Translations under genes and position numbers: made by a program
In this document: positions 9,364-17,093 of the stretch, piece by piece
Layout of the letters: every line of letters begins with the position of its first letter
Position numbering within the stretch: the stretch's first letter is position 1
The notes under the pieces: generated by a model
What the model was told of the DNA's origin: nothing
Seen by the model: only the letters and a program-made list of their open reading frames with translations
The model's database searches: none
NCBI GenBank assembly: GCA_016713365.1
Contig: JADJPG010000005.1
Coordinates: forward strand, 1 to 64,000
Direction: 5' to 3'
DNA length: 64,000 nt
From: Verrucomicrobiota bacterium
GTDB lineage: Bacteria; Verrucomicrobiota; Verrucomicrobiia; Limisphaerales; JADJPG01

Positions 9364-12072
9364 TCACGCCGGTTGATTCTTGCTCAGCGTCGAAGCTTGC
9401 CGCTCGGCGATCCGACGTCGGATGCGAATCACGATCAGGCAGAGCAATCCGATGGCAAGCTGGAACACTGTTCCCGGCTCTGGCACGGTCGGTACCGATT
9501 CAGGGTTCACCGGCTCCAGACCCGCTTGTTCGAATTGCTGTTTTGTTTCCAAAACCACAGCGCCGGAGACCAGCGTGACCAACTGATACTTGCTGGCCAC
9601 TTCGACCGCATTGTTGCGTTGGTCAGCAGCGATGAGTCGCGTCACTTCGCCATTGGCCCAAAGCCGCGCGAGATGCCGCGAACTCTCCTTCCCACGACGG
9701 CTCTTCTCGATATCGCCGTCAGAGTGCCGTTGGTGCCGCGTCACCAGCCGGGACTTGGCGGGATTCCAACGATCAAACAGCCTGGACAAGTCGTCCCCGG
9801 TCGATCCGAAGCGCGGGACACACTCCATGCTTGCCTTCGTGTGAAGCAATTCAGTCATGCGGTCTGGGCCGGGAATCGACTGAAACCCGTAGATCGTCGG
9901 GGCTCCCTTCCCGAAACGCCAGAGAACGCGCTGTTCAATTTGCCCCGCCTTCGTCACCAACTGGGGCTGCGAGCCATGAATCCAGACGACCGCACTGCCT
10001 GCTTTCTCGGCGAGATCCCATCCACGCAGCAGCGCCGGCAGATTGTCCCGCCCGCCGACAAACGCTGCGTCGTTCAATTTCCTCGAAATGGCTGCAGCGA
10101 GATCCGGTCCCGCCGACGCTGGCGCACCCCAGACTTCTACTTCATCGCCTGCAAACACAAACGCCGTCTCCAGCCCATCGGGCAGGTGCCGAACGGCATT
10201 GGCAATCGCATCACGCTCACCGCGCATATTCTTCGAGCCGTCCACGACGAAAACGACTCGCGACGGTGGCGATCCGGTCTGAACAAGAATCTGTTGCTGG
10301 ATAAACTCGCCTCCAAGCCCATGCGGATCCGAAACCCAGGTCGTGCCCACTTTCGGATCTCTCCCGATTCGCACGACACTTGTTAACTCACCCAGGGCGG
10401 CATCAGAGAGTTGGCCGCGCAAACCAAACGTTTGTTCCTTGGAGTTATCGGCCTTGAAGGCCGGTTGTTCAGAGCGCAGAGGTTGCTTCGCCTCCACCCA
10501 CAAGGAATGCTCGAAGTGGTCAGCGATTCCAAAGTTGCGCTCAACAATTCGTGGCCAGACCAACACTCCCGTGTCGGCCGATTCGAGATGAAGAGGCGCG
10601 GTGACGCCAAACCGAATCTTGATTGTCCCACCATCTCGAGGAACCGGAAAGCATTGGACCAACACCCGATCCGGACCGGACTTGGTGACAAGGACCGGGT
10701 CGCGACGTTGGACCTGAACGACCTGTTGATAAGCCGCCCGCACCTGCGCGGTTCCCGCGAACGCCGCTTCACGCTCCTCGCCATTCACCCAAAGCGTCAG
10801 TCGTGAGACAACGCCGCCGGGCGGAAGTTGAATCTGGGCACGTGCTTCGCGGTCAATCGGAGCCACATTCTTGAACTCCATGATCCACTCCGTATACGCA
10901 GTCGCCGCATCGGCATTCACCAATCCGTCGATGCGCGATTGAGCGAGAGAAAGCCCCTTCAACCTGCCTCCGACAACAGTCCCGCCCGCGTCGTCATCCC
11001 ACGTCATATCATCCAAAAAATCCCATCGCGCAGCGGACGAACCGAGCTGCGGCGGAGCCTTTGAATTAAAGGCATCACCGGTCACGCGGTAGTAAATTTC
11101 GCGAGCGTCCTCCATCGACACCGGCTTGCCCTGCAGGAATAGGCCGAACATTCCGCCACCGCCACGTCCAGAGGAGGCATAGCAATCCTGCAACAGAACA
11201 CGTTCGCGTCCGAACCACCGCAGCTTTCGCAGCGCAGTGTTTTTGTCGGATTCCGAGCCAGAGACGTAATCCTGCGACCATTCTCGGGTCATGACGAGTG
11301 GCAGCGCTGTCAGAACCAGCGCCACTCCCGCCGCTGCCATGCCACGCTTGAAGCCTTTGATCGAAGCTCCCTCTCGCAACGCCCGCTTCTTTATCAAGGA
11401 ATGAGTGCGGATCGCTGCGATCAAAGCGAGCAACGGGGACAGAGGGAGGAAGCCGATTCCATAAAAGACGATCGCGATACACGCAAACGGTGCGAGCGGA
11501 GCATACAGCAGCGAGTAGTAGATCATCAGTCCCATCGAGAATCCGGATAGAGGCCCCATCCATCGATGCCATCCAGGAACAACTCCTCGCAGCGCAAACC
11601 ACGCGAGCAACTGAATCAGCGGAACGGAAAGCAACATTGCCAAATGCCAATTGTCGGGCATCGGATCGAAATAGATCCCCGCCGACATGCGAGTGCCGAT
11701 CTCAATGGCAACGGCAATCACCGGCAGGATGACGCCGAAGATGAGATGGAATGGTCGAACTCGCCCTTTCCTGCGGCTCTCGCTCTTTGCGGTGACCGAA
11801 TCGCAATCCGCTGAAGGTGGCTCAGGTGCCGGCGCGGATAATCCCAACTGCCGGACGATGCTTTCCAACTCATCAGCCGAGACGACGCCCAGCTTTCTCG
11901 CCGCGACCTCAGCATGGATGTGACGCCTCACGTCGTCCGCAACTTCGATCGGGTCCGCGCCTTCTCCCAGCGCACGCGTTCGAGTTTGCGCCAGATACGA
12001 ATCCAGCAATGCCTCAGCAGATCGGGTCGGTGGCCATTCTATTTTCTCCTTCTGCAACTGCGGCTCCCTCAT
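9364..12072 (-). CDS. VIT and VWA domain membrane protein with PEP-CTERM-type C-terminus
   Basis: 902 residues. Order: N-terminal helical segment resembling HAAS-type domains (HIHAEVAARKLGVVSADE), four or five membrane segments (about 110-270), a VIT domain (about 390-500, AYTEWIMEFKNVAPIDREA), a VWA-like domain (from about 610; metal site DGSKNM, degenerate DxSxS), and a tail VPEPGT plus hydrophobic helix plus RIRRR, the PEP-CTERM exosortase sorting layout. Known VIT/VWA proteins bind ligands or proteins outside the membrane; the specific role is unknown. The 5' end may be misread: another frame from an ATG at 12127 gives MTKEDENWDDDERLAE... and ends at about 12016, so the true start may be 12127 with a one-base error near 12,020. 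It is divergent from the moxR operon. Confidence 0.8.
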   Translation of the reverse strand: MREPQLQKEKIEWPPTRSAEALLDSYLAQTRTRALGEGADPIEVADDVRRHIHAEVAARKLGVVSADELESIVRQLGLSAPAPEPPSADCDSVTAKSESRRKGRVRPFHLIFGVILPVIAVAIEIGTRMSAGIYFDPMPDNWHLAMLLSVPLIQLLAWFALRGVVPGWHRWMGPLSGFSMGLMIYYSLLYAPLAPFACIAIVFYGIGFLPLSPLLALIAAIRTHSLIKKRALREGASIKGFKRGMAAAGVALVLTALPLVMTREWSQDYVSGSESDKNTALRKLRWFGRERVLLQDCYASSGRGGGGMFGLFLQGKPVSMEDAREIYYRVTGDAFNSKAPPQLGSSAARWDFLDDMTWDDDAGGTVVGGRLKGLSLAQSRIDGLVNADAATAYTEWIMEFKNVAPIDREARAQIQLPPGGVVSRLTLWVNGEEREAAFAGTAQVRAAYQQVVQVQRRDPVLVTKSGPDRVLVQCFPVPRDGGTIKIRFGVTAPLHLESADTGVLVWPRIVERNFGIADHFEHSLWVEAKQPLRSEQPAFKADNSKEQTFGLRGQLSDAALGELTSVVRIGRDPKVGTTWVSDPHGLGGEFIQQQILVQTGSPPSRVVFVVDGSKNMRGERDAIANAVRHLPDGLETAFVFAGDEVEVWGAPASAGPDLAAAISRKLNDAAFVGGRDNLPALLRGWDLAEKAGSAVVWIHGSQPQLVTKAGQIEQRVLWRFGKGAPTIYGFQSIPGPDRMTELLHTKASMECVPRFGSTGDDLSRLFDRWNPAKSRLVTRHQRHSDGDIEKSRRGKESSRHLARLWANGEVTRLIAADQRNNAVEVASKYQLVTLVSGAVVLETKQQFEQAGLEPVNPESVPTVPEPGTVFQLAIGLLCLIVIRIRRRIAERQASTLSKNQPA

Positions 12073-12123
12073 TCAACGTTTCCGCTAGTCGTTCATCGTC
12101 GTCCCAGTTTTCGTCTTCCTTGG

Positions 12124-12341
12124 TCATGAATAATATTTTCGGCCGGCCTCCGTGATTTCCAGCCGGCCGTAATCAGTCCTGAAATCTCGCACAGCGTACA
12201 AGGGTTCCTCCGTCCACGGCCGGGAATGGCCACGAGGCTCCTACGGCTAGCCATACCTCTCTTGACCAAGGCATTCAGGATGCCACGACCTCCAGCAGTC
12301 CCGGACGCATCCAGTTGTCGAAAAATCACTACATCACTCAT
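12124..12341 (-). pseudogene. Decayed PadR-like transcriptional regulator (multiple frameshifts)
   Basis: Reading across three frames of the minus strand recovers pieces in PadR order: NWMRPGLLEVV, then ILNALVKRG, then FPAVDGGTL, then LEITEAGRKYYS and a TGA at 12124-12126. This resembles the winged helix (LLxxLxxGPxYGY...EGTLYPxLxRL) and the wing ending ITEAGRxYY. Only about 72 codons remain of the roughly 105-115 expected, with at least three phase changes, so it is either a pseudogene or badly sequenced. The stop overlaps an ATG at 12125-12127 (ATGA) leading into the VIT/VWA gene. PadR-like regulators commonly precede HAAS-type membrane proteins, which supports the call. Confidence 0.5.
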
Positions 12342-12377
12342 TCTCGCAAAAGCCACCATGCGTCTGCACAGCTACTA

Positions 12378-12394
12378 GTATTATTACATAATAC
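12378..12394. promoter_or_regulatory. Palindromic operator-like site GTATTA-TTACA-TAATAC
   Basis: Perfect 6-bp inverted repeat with a 5-bp spacer in an AT-rich patch, unusual for this GC-rich neighbourhood. It lies about 37 bp upstream of the PadR remnant start and could overlap the minus-strand promoter, as PadR autoregulatory operators do. The rest of 12,395-12,625, up to the moxR start, shows no gene; presumably it holds the moxR promoter. Confidence 0.4.
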
Positions 12395-12625
12395 CTGTTT
12401 TGGCAATGCTTGCAGGAAAACGTTCAAACTTTCTTTGAGATACCCTCACGAACTCACCTCTGGCAGTGGGGCAAAGCCAGATCTCTGCAGCCGAACCGGC
12501 AGACGCATCATCCCGCGGAACCCTTTCACCCCAGCGGTGTCTAATTGGATGTTATGTTCGTGCTTTCGATTAGCCGGGTTCCCTCCGCATGATACCTTCC
12601 CATTAACAAGACGACCATTGACGCT

Positions 12626-13570
12626 ATGAACCGCCCACTCCCGCCCCGCGAGGTTTACCAAAAGCTGCTCGCCAATATCGAGCGCGTCATCCACGGCCAG
12701 AACGATGCGCTGCGCAAGGTCCTCGCCGCGTTTGCGAGCGACGGACACGTGCTGCTGGAGGACTTTCCCGGCACCGGCAAGACCACGCTGGCGAAGGCGC
12801 TGGCGCGGTCCATCGACGCGACGTTCAAGCGCGTGCAGTTCACGCCCGACCTGCTGCCGAGCGACATCCTTGGCGTCTCCATCTACAATCAGCGCGAGCA
12901 GACGTTTCAGTTTCACGAAGGACCGATCTTCACCAACATCCTGCTCGCGGACGAAATCAACCGCGCCTCGCCCCGCACACAATCCGCCCTTCTCGAAGCG
13001 ATGGGCGAGAGCCAGGTGAGCGTGGAAGGCGAGCGACGGAAGCTGGCCGATTTGTTCTTCGTCATCGCGACGCAGAATCCCGTCGAATTCCGGGGAACCT
13101 ATCCGTTGCCGGAAGCGCAGATGGATCGCTTCGCCCTGCAATTCACACTCGGCTACGTCACACCCGAGGACGAAGTCGCGATCCTGTCCGCGCAGGCCGA
13201 CAATCATCCGCTCGAACGCATCTCGTCCTGCGTCTCTTCCGCCGACATTGCCGCGCTGAAGACAGCGGTGCGTCAGGTGAAGATCAGCGAGGAACTCAAG
13301 CGCTACATCGTGGACCTCACCGGCGCGACGCGGCGTGTCCCCGGCGTCCAGCTCGGCGCCAGCCCGCGCGCCTCGCTCGCGTTAATGAAGGCTTCGCAGG
13401 CGCTCGCGGTGTTCGATGGCATGGATTTCGTCACGCCCGATCACGTGCAGGAAATGGCGTCACCCGTCATCGCGCACCGGCTCGCGCTGGAACCACAGGC
13501 GAAGTTCTCCGGACTGTCCGCCGCCGGCATCGTCGCTGACATCGTCAAGAAAGTCCCCGTCCCAGCCTAA
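12626..13570 (+). CDS. MoxR-family AAA+ ATPase
   Basis: 314 residues, normal MoxR length. Walker A GTGKTTLAKALA (about residues 51-62), Walker B LLADEINRASPRTQSALLEAM (core LLADEINRA), sensor-1 region FFVIATQNP and an arginine-rich lid domain are all present. MoxR ATPases act as chaperone-like remodelers for VWA-domain proteins. It heads an operon: DUF58 follows after 16 bp and the transglutaminase overlaps that gene. The divergent VIT/VWA gene next door is a plausible additional partner (inference). No clear Shine-Dalgarno sequence precedes the ATG. Confidence 0.93.
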   Translation: MNRPLPPREVYQKLLANIERVIHGQNDALRKVLAAFASDGHVLLEDFPGTGKTTLAKALARSIDATFKRVQFTPDLLPSDILGVSIYNQREQTFQFHEGPIFTNILLADEINRASPRTQSALLEAMGESQVSVEGERRKLADLFFVIATQNPVEFRGTYPLPEAQMDRFALQFTLGYVTPEDEVAILSAQADNHPLERISSCVSSADIAALKTAVRQVKISEELKRYIVDLTGATRRVPGVQLGASPRASLALMKASQALAVFDGMDFVTPDHVQEMASPVIAHRLALEPQAKFSGLSAAGIVADIVKKVPVPA

Positions 13571-13586
13571 GACAGGCGCCAACGCA

Positions 13587-14930
13587 ATGTTCTCATACCG
13601 GCTATACCGAATCATCTCGTGGATCCGCTACACGGTTCCGCGACGATTCACGCCCGCCGGCATGCTCGTGCTCGGCGCCCTCGTCGCCTGCGGTGCGGTC
13701 GGGGCCGACATGGATCAAACTGTGGCCTTCCTCGGCTTCGCCTTCCTGTCCTCCATGCTGCTGGTCGCCATGCTGTGGAGCCCGTTCTTCCGGGGGCGCT
13801 TCCTCGTGCGCCGAATGCTGCCGCGCTTCGGCAGCGTGGGTCAGCCTCTGGCGTATCATCTCGTCGTCCGCAATTCCTCCAATCGGCCCCGACAACAACT
13901 CGAAATCATCTATGAACTGGTCGACCCGCGACCGAATAAGGCGGAGTTCGCGCGCGCCCGGCGGCAGTTGATCCGGGAGGGATTCAAGAAGCTCCGCCTC
14001 ATCCCCACAGTGCCGCCGCAAACGATCGTGTCCGGACTGAAGCCAGTCCCGCTCACCGCCCTGCGTGCCGGCGGGGAGGCAACCGTTCGCGCGGAAGTGC
14101 TCCCGCTCCGGCGCGGCGCCCTTCGGTTTGCGGTGGTGAACATCGCGCGCCCGGACCCGCTCGGCTTGTTCCGCGGATTCGTCCGCGTGCCGCTGGAGCA
14201 ATCCGTCCTCATCCTGCCCCGGCGCTATCCGCTGCCGAACTTCACGCTGCCCGGCTCGCGCACGTATCAACGCGGCGGCGTCGCGCTCGCATCGGCGATT
14301 GGCGAGTCCGACGAATTCGTTTCGCTCCGCGATTATCGACCGGGCGATCCGCTCCGGCATGTTCACTGGAAAAGCTGGGCTCGGCACGGGCGTCCCATCG
14401 TGAAGGAGTTTCAAGACGAATACTTCGTCCGCCACGCGCTGATCCTCGACACGTTTGCCGGGGAAGATCGCAAGGTCGCGTTCGAGGAAGCGGTGTCCGT
14501 CGCGGCGTCCTTCGCCTGCACGGTCGGCACGCAGGAAACGTTGCTCGACCTGCTCTTCGTCGGACCGCAGGCCGTTTGCGTGACCACCGGTCGCGGCGTC
14601 GGCCAGGCGGAACAGGCACTCGAAGCTCTGGCGGCGGTGGAGCTGAACGCCGCGCGTCCGTTTACCGCGCTCGAAGAACTGGTCATGCGCTACGCGGGCG
14701 CCGTGTGCGGCTGCGTGTGCGTATTTCTCACCTGGGACACCGCGCGACGCGAACTGGTTCGCAAATTGGAGGCACGAGGCCTGCCCGTCGTGGTGTTGTT
14801 GATCACCGATCCGGCGGACGGCAAGCGGGCGAAGACAGTTCCCGCCGCCGAACGCACCGAACACTTTCACATCCTGGAAGCCGGCCGCATTGGTGAGGGA
14901 TTACAGATTCTTGGAAAGGAGTTCCCATGA
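13587..14930 (+). CDS. DUF58 domain-containing membrane protein
   Basis: 447 residues. Two N-terminal membrane helices (about 25-68) precede an extracytoplasmic beta-rich region and the DUF58 core, with the signature EFVSLRDYRPGDPLRHVHWKS (key residues RxYxxGDxxRxIxW) around residues 230-250, then a VWA-like C-terminal fold. DUF58 proteins form a conserved set with MoxR ATPases and transglutaminase-like TgpA proteins, exactly the context here. The ATG at 13587 is chosen because longer frames would overlap moxR. The stop overlaps the next start (ATGA). Confidence 0.9.
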   Translation: MFSYRLYRIISWIRYTVPRRFTPAGMLVLGALVACGAVGADMDQTVAFLGFAFLSSMLLVAMLWSPFFRGRFLVRRMLPRFGSVGQPLAYHLVVRNSSNRPRQQLEIIYELVDPRPNKAEFARARRQLIREGFKKLRLIPTVPPQTIVSGLKPVPLTALRAGGEATVRAEVLPLRRGALRFAVVNIARPDPLGLFRGFVRVPLEQSVLILPRRYPLPNFTLPGSRTYQRGGVALASAIGESDEFVSLRDYRPGDPLRHVHWKSWARHGRPIVKEFQDEYFVRHALILDTFAGEDRKVAFEEAVSVAASFACTVGTQETLLDLLFVGPQAVCVTTGRGVGQAEQALEALAAVELNAARPFTALEELVMRYAGAVCGCVCVFLTWDTARRELVRKLEARGLPVVVLLITDPADGKRAKTVPAAERTEHFHILEAGRIGEGLQILGKEFP

Positions 14931-17026
14931 GCACGCCGCCGTTTCTCATCGGTGCCACGCTCCTGTTCTGGGGCGCGCAAGCGGGCTGGCTCTGGCTCGG
15001 AGCGCTCGCCGCCATCGTGCTGGAAGCGCCGCGTTACGCGAAGAACCGGATTCAATTCACCCAGGCGGATCTCGACCGGATTTGGAACCTCTGCTTCGTG
15101 CTGCTGTTCGGCGGGCTCGTCGTCGCCTTCGTCACCAGCGACGGTGCCGCCGCTCTCACGAACGTCGCGAACAACAATTCGATCTCCAACCGCATCGACG
15201 CGCTGAACAAGGGCGGCCGGTCCGTCATCCTCGTTCTGCTCTGGCTGCCGTTGATCTATCTGCCCATCGCCGTGGCGCAGGCGTTCAGCGAACAGGAAAG
15301 GATGGACTGGAGCACGTTCTCCTGGTGGCTGCGGCAACAGCGGGGCAAGGGAACGCGCCCGGCGGCTCTGCGGCTCGACCTCAACGTGGCCGTATTTCGC
15401 GATCTGTCTGCTCGCCACGAGCGCCGCCAACCAGCGCACGCTCCACTTCCCGATCATCGCGACGATTCTGATGGCGTGGGCGCTGTGGAGCCGGCGTTCG
15501 AAGGGCGTTTCCTGCTCAGGCGTTGGACAACCAGTCTGGTGCTCGTGCTGGCGACCGCGTTCACCGCGCAGCTGAGCATGCTCGAATTGCAACGGTTGAT
15601 GCAACGGCTCGACAGCGCGTTGATCGCGCGTTTCGCGAGCGGGCGCGGGTTTGATCCCAAGGAGGTGCGAACCGCGCTTGGGTCCATCGGCCGCATGAAG
15701 CTCAGCGGCGATATCGTGCTGCGCGTTGAAGCCGAGGGCGCGCCGCCGCCGCTCTTGCGCGAAGCGAGCTACAAGATGTTCCTCTCTCCCTCGTGGGCCG
15801 CCACGCGCCACGGTCGGCCGGAACAGAACTTCATCGAGGTCATCCCGGAATCGGACCTGACCACCTGGAAGCTGATGCCCGACAAGCCGACGCGAAAGAA
15901 GGCGATCATTTCCGGATTCCTGTCTGGCGGACAAGGCCTGCTCCCCGCCCCCGCCGGCGTCGCGAAGCTCGAGGATCTGCCCGCCGTGCAGTTCGAGACG
16001 AATCAGCTGGGCGTGCTCCGGGTTCAGGAGGGACCGGGCTTCTACCAGACGACCGCCTATTATGACGATGGCCGGTCAATCGATGGCGCGCCCGATGGCA
16101 TCGACGAGGAGGTTCCAAACAGCGAGAAGCAAACGCTCGATCGACTCGTCGATGAACTGGGCTTGCGCGAACTGCCCGCGGCGCAGGCCGTGAAGAAGTT
16201 GAACGAGTTCTTCGCCCGCGAGTTTCGCTACACGACGTGGCTGGAGGAACGGCGGCGCCGCAAGGAAACCGAAACGCCGTTGACGCGGTTCCTGACCCGG
16301 AGCCGCGCCGGTCATTGCGAATACTTTGCCACGGCCACGGTCCTGATGCTTCGCACGGCGGGGATCCCTGCGCGGTACGCCGTTGGTTACTCGGTCCAGG
16401 AACGGAAGGGACAAGAATGGCTGGTGCGGGAACGTCACGCGCATGCGTGGTGCATCGCGTGGGTAGATGGCGCGTGGCGGGACGTCGATACCACGCCCGC
16501 CAACTGGGTCAGCGTGGAGGCGGAGCGGAGTTCGGCGTGGGAACGGTGGAAGGACCGGTGGTCGAACATCTGGTTCGCGTTTTCGAAATGGCGCTGGGGT
16601 AAGGGCGAGTGGAAGGAATATCTGATCTATCTGGTCATCCCGTTGATCCTCCTGGCCGGCTGGCGATTGATGGCGCAAAAGCAGTGGAACCGCTCGAAGA
16701 ATTCGGCTGACTCCAGGAACCCGCGCGTTCCGCAGCCCGGTTTCGACTCCGAGTTCTATCTCATCGAGAAAACCCTGGCGGCGCGGGGACTGGAACGTCA
16801 GCCCGAGGAAACACTTGCGGCGTGGACGAAGCGTGCGACGGCGGAGAAGCAAGGCGGAGCCGATGACCTGGCGGCGCTGTTGCAGGTTCACTACCGGCTG
16901 CGGTTTGATCCGGGCGGCCTAGAGGCGCCAGAGCGGGAACGATTCCGAGCACAAGTGAATGACTGGCTGGAACGCGAGAGTCGCAAGCAGATCAGAAACG
17001 ACCGTTCAGACCACGCGAACTCGTGA
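14927..17026 (+). CDS. TgpA-type transglutaminase-like membrane protein with an internal compensated frameshift
   Basis: 699 residues as read. N-terminal membrane helices, a periplasmic transglutaminase-like core with catalytic Cys in SRAGHCEYFATA (about residue 465), His in ERHAHAWCIAW and Asp in WRDVDTTP, then one membrane helix (about 567-583) and a DUF4129-like cytoplasmic tail. The start has a good AAGGAG ribosome site. Between about 15,392 and 15,505 the open frame is nonsense-like, while the +1 frame encodes a membrane helix (YFAICLLATSAANQRTLHFP, then IIATILMAWALW). Two opposite one-base indels therefore flank about 110 bp. Last gene of the moxR operon. Confidence 0.9.
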   Translation: MSTPPFLIGATLLFWGAQAGWLWLGALAAIVLEAPRYAKNRIQFTQADLDRIWNLCFVLLFGGLVVAFVTSDGAAALTNVANNNSISNRIDALNKGGRSVILVLLWLPLIYLPIAVAQAFSEQERMDWSTFSWWLRQQRGKGTRPAALRLDLNVAVFRDLSARHERRQPAHAPLPDHRDDSDGVGAVEPAFEGRFLLRRWTTSLVLVLATAFTAQLSMLELQRLMQRLDSALIARFASGRGFDPKEVRTALGSIGRMKLSGDIVLRVEAEGAPPPLLREASYKMFLSPSWAATRHGRPEQNFIEVIPESDLTTWKLMPDKPTRKKAIISGFLSGGQGLLPAPAGVAKLEDLPAVQFETNQLGVLRVQEGPGFYQTTAYYDDGRSIDGAPDGIDEEVPNSEKQTLDRLVDELGLRELPAAQAVKKLNEFFAREFRYTTWLEERRRRKETETPLTRFLTRSRAGHCEYFATATVLMLRTAGIPARYAVGYSVQERKGQEWLVRERHAHAWCIAWVDGAWRDVDTTPANWVSVEAERSSAWERWKDRWSNIWFAFSKWRWGKGEWKEYLIYLVIPLILLAGWRLMAQKQWNRSKNSADSRNPRVPQPGFDSEFYLIEKTLAARGLERQPEETLAAWTKRATAEKQGGADDLAALLQVHYRLRFDPGGLEAPERERFRAQVNDWLERESRKQIRNDRSDHANS

Positions 17027-17039
17027 GGAAAAGAAAACA

Positions 17040-17065
17040 GGCGGAGCGGATCTCTCCGCCCCGCC
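17040..17065 (-). terminator. Intrinsic terminator of the lamin-tail gene, possibly bidirectional
   Basis: Eleven-base arms at 17040-17050 and 17055-17065 around the loop TCTC, with one wobble pair. On the minus strand the stem is followed by TGTTTTCTTTTCC, so it best ends the leftward transcript of the giant surface-protein gene. It also sits 14 bp after the moxR-operon stop. Confidence 0.7.
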
Positions 17066-17093
17066 TGCGCGAGGTTCAATTCATCCCACCGGA

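Noticed and set aside
12093..12359. An 88-codon minus-strand ORF upstream of the VIT/VWA gene
   Set aside because: Its translation is a patchwork: PadR-like pieces continue in other frames, so the ORF as such is not a gene.
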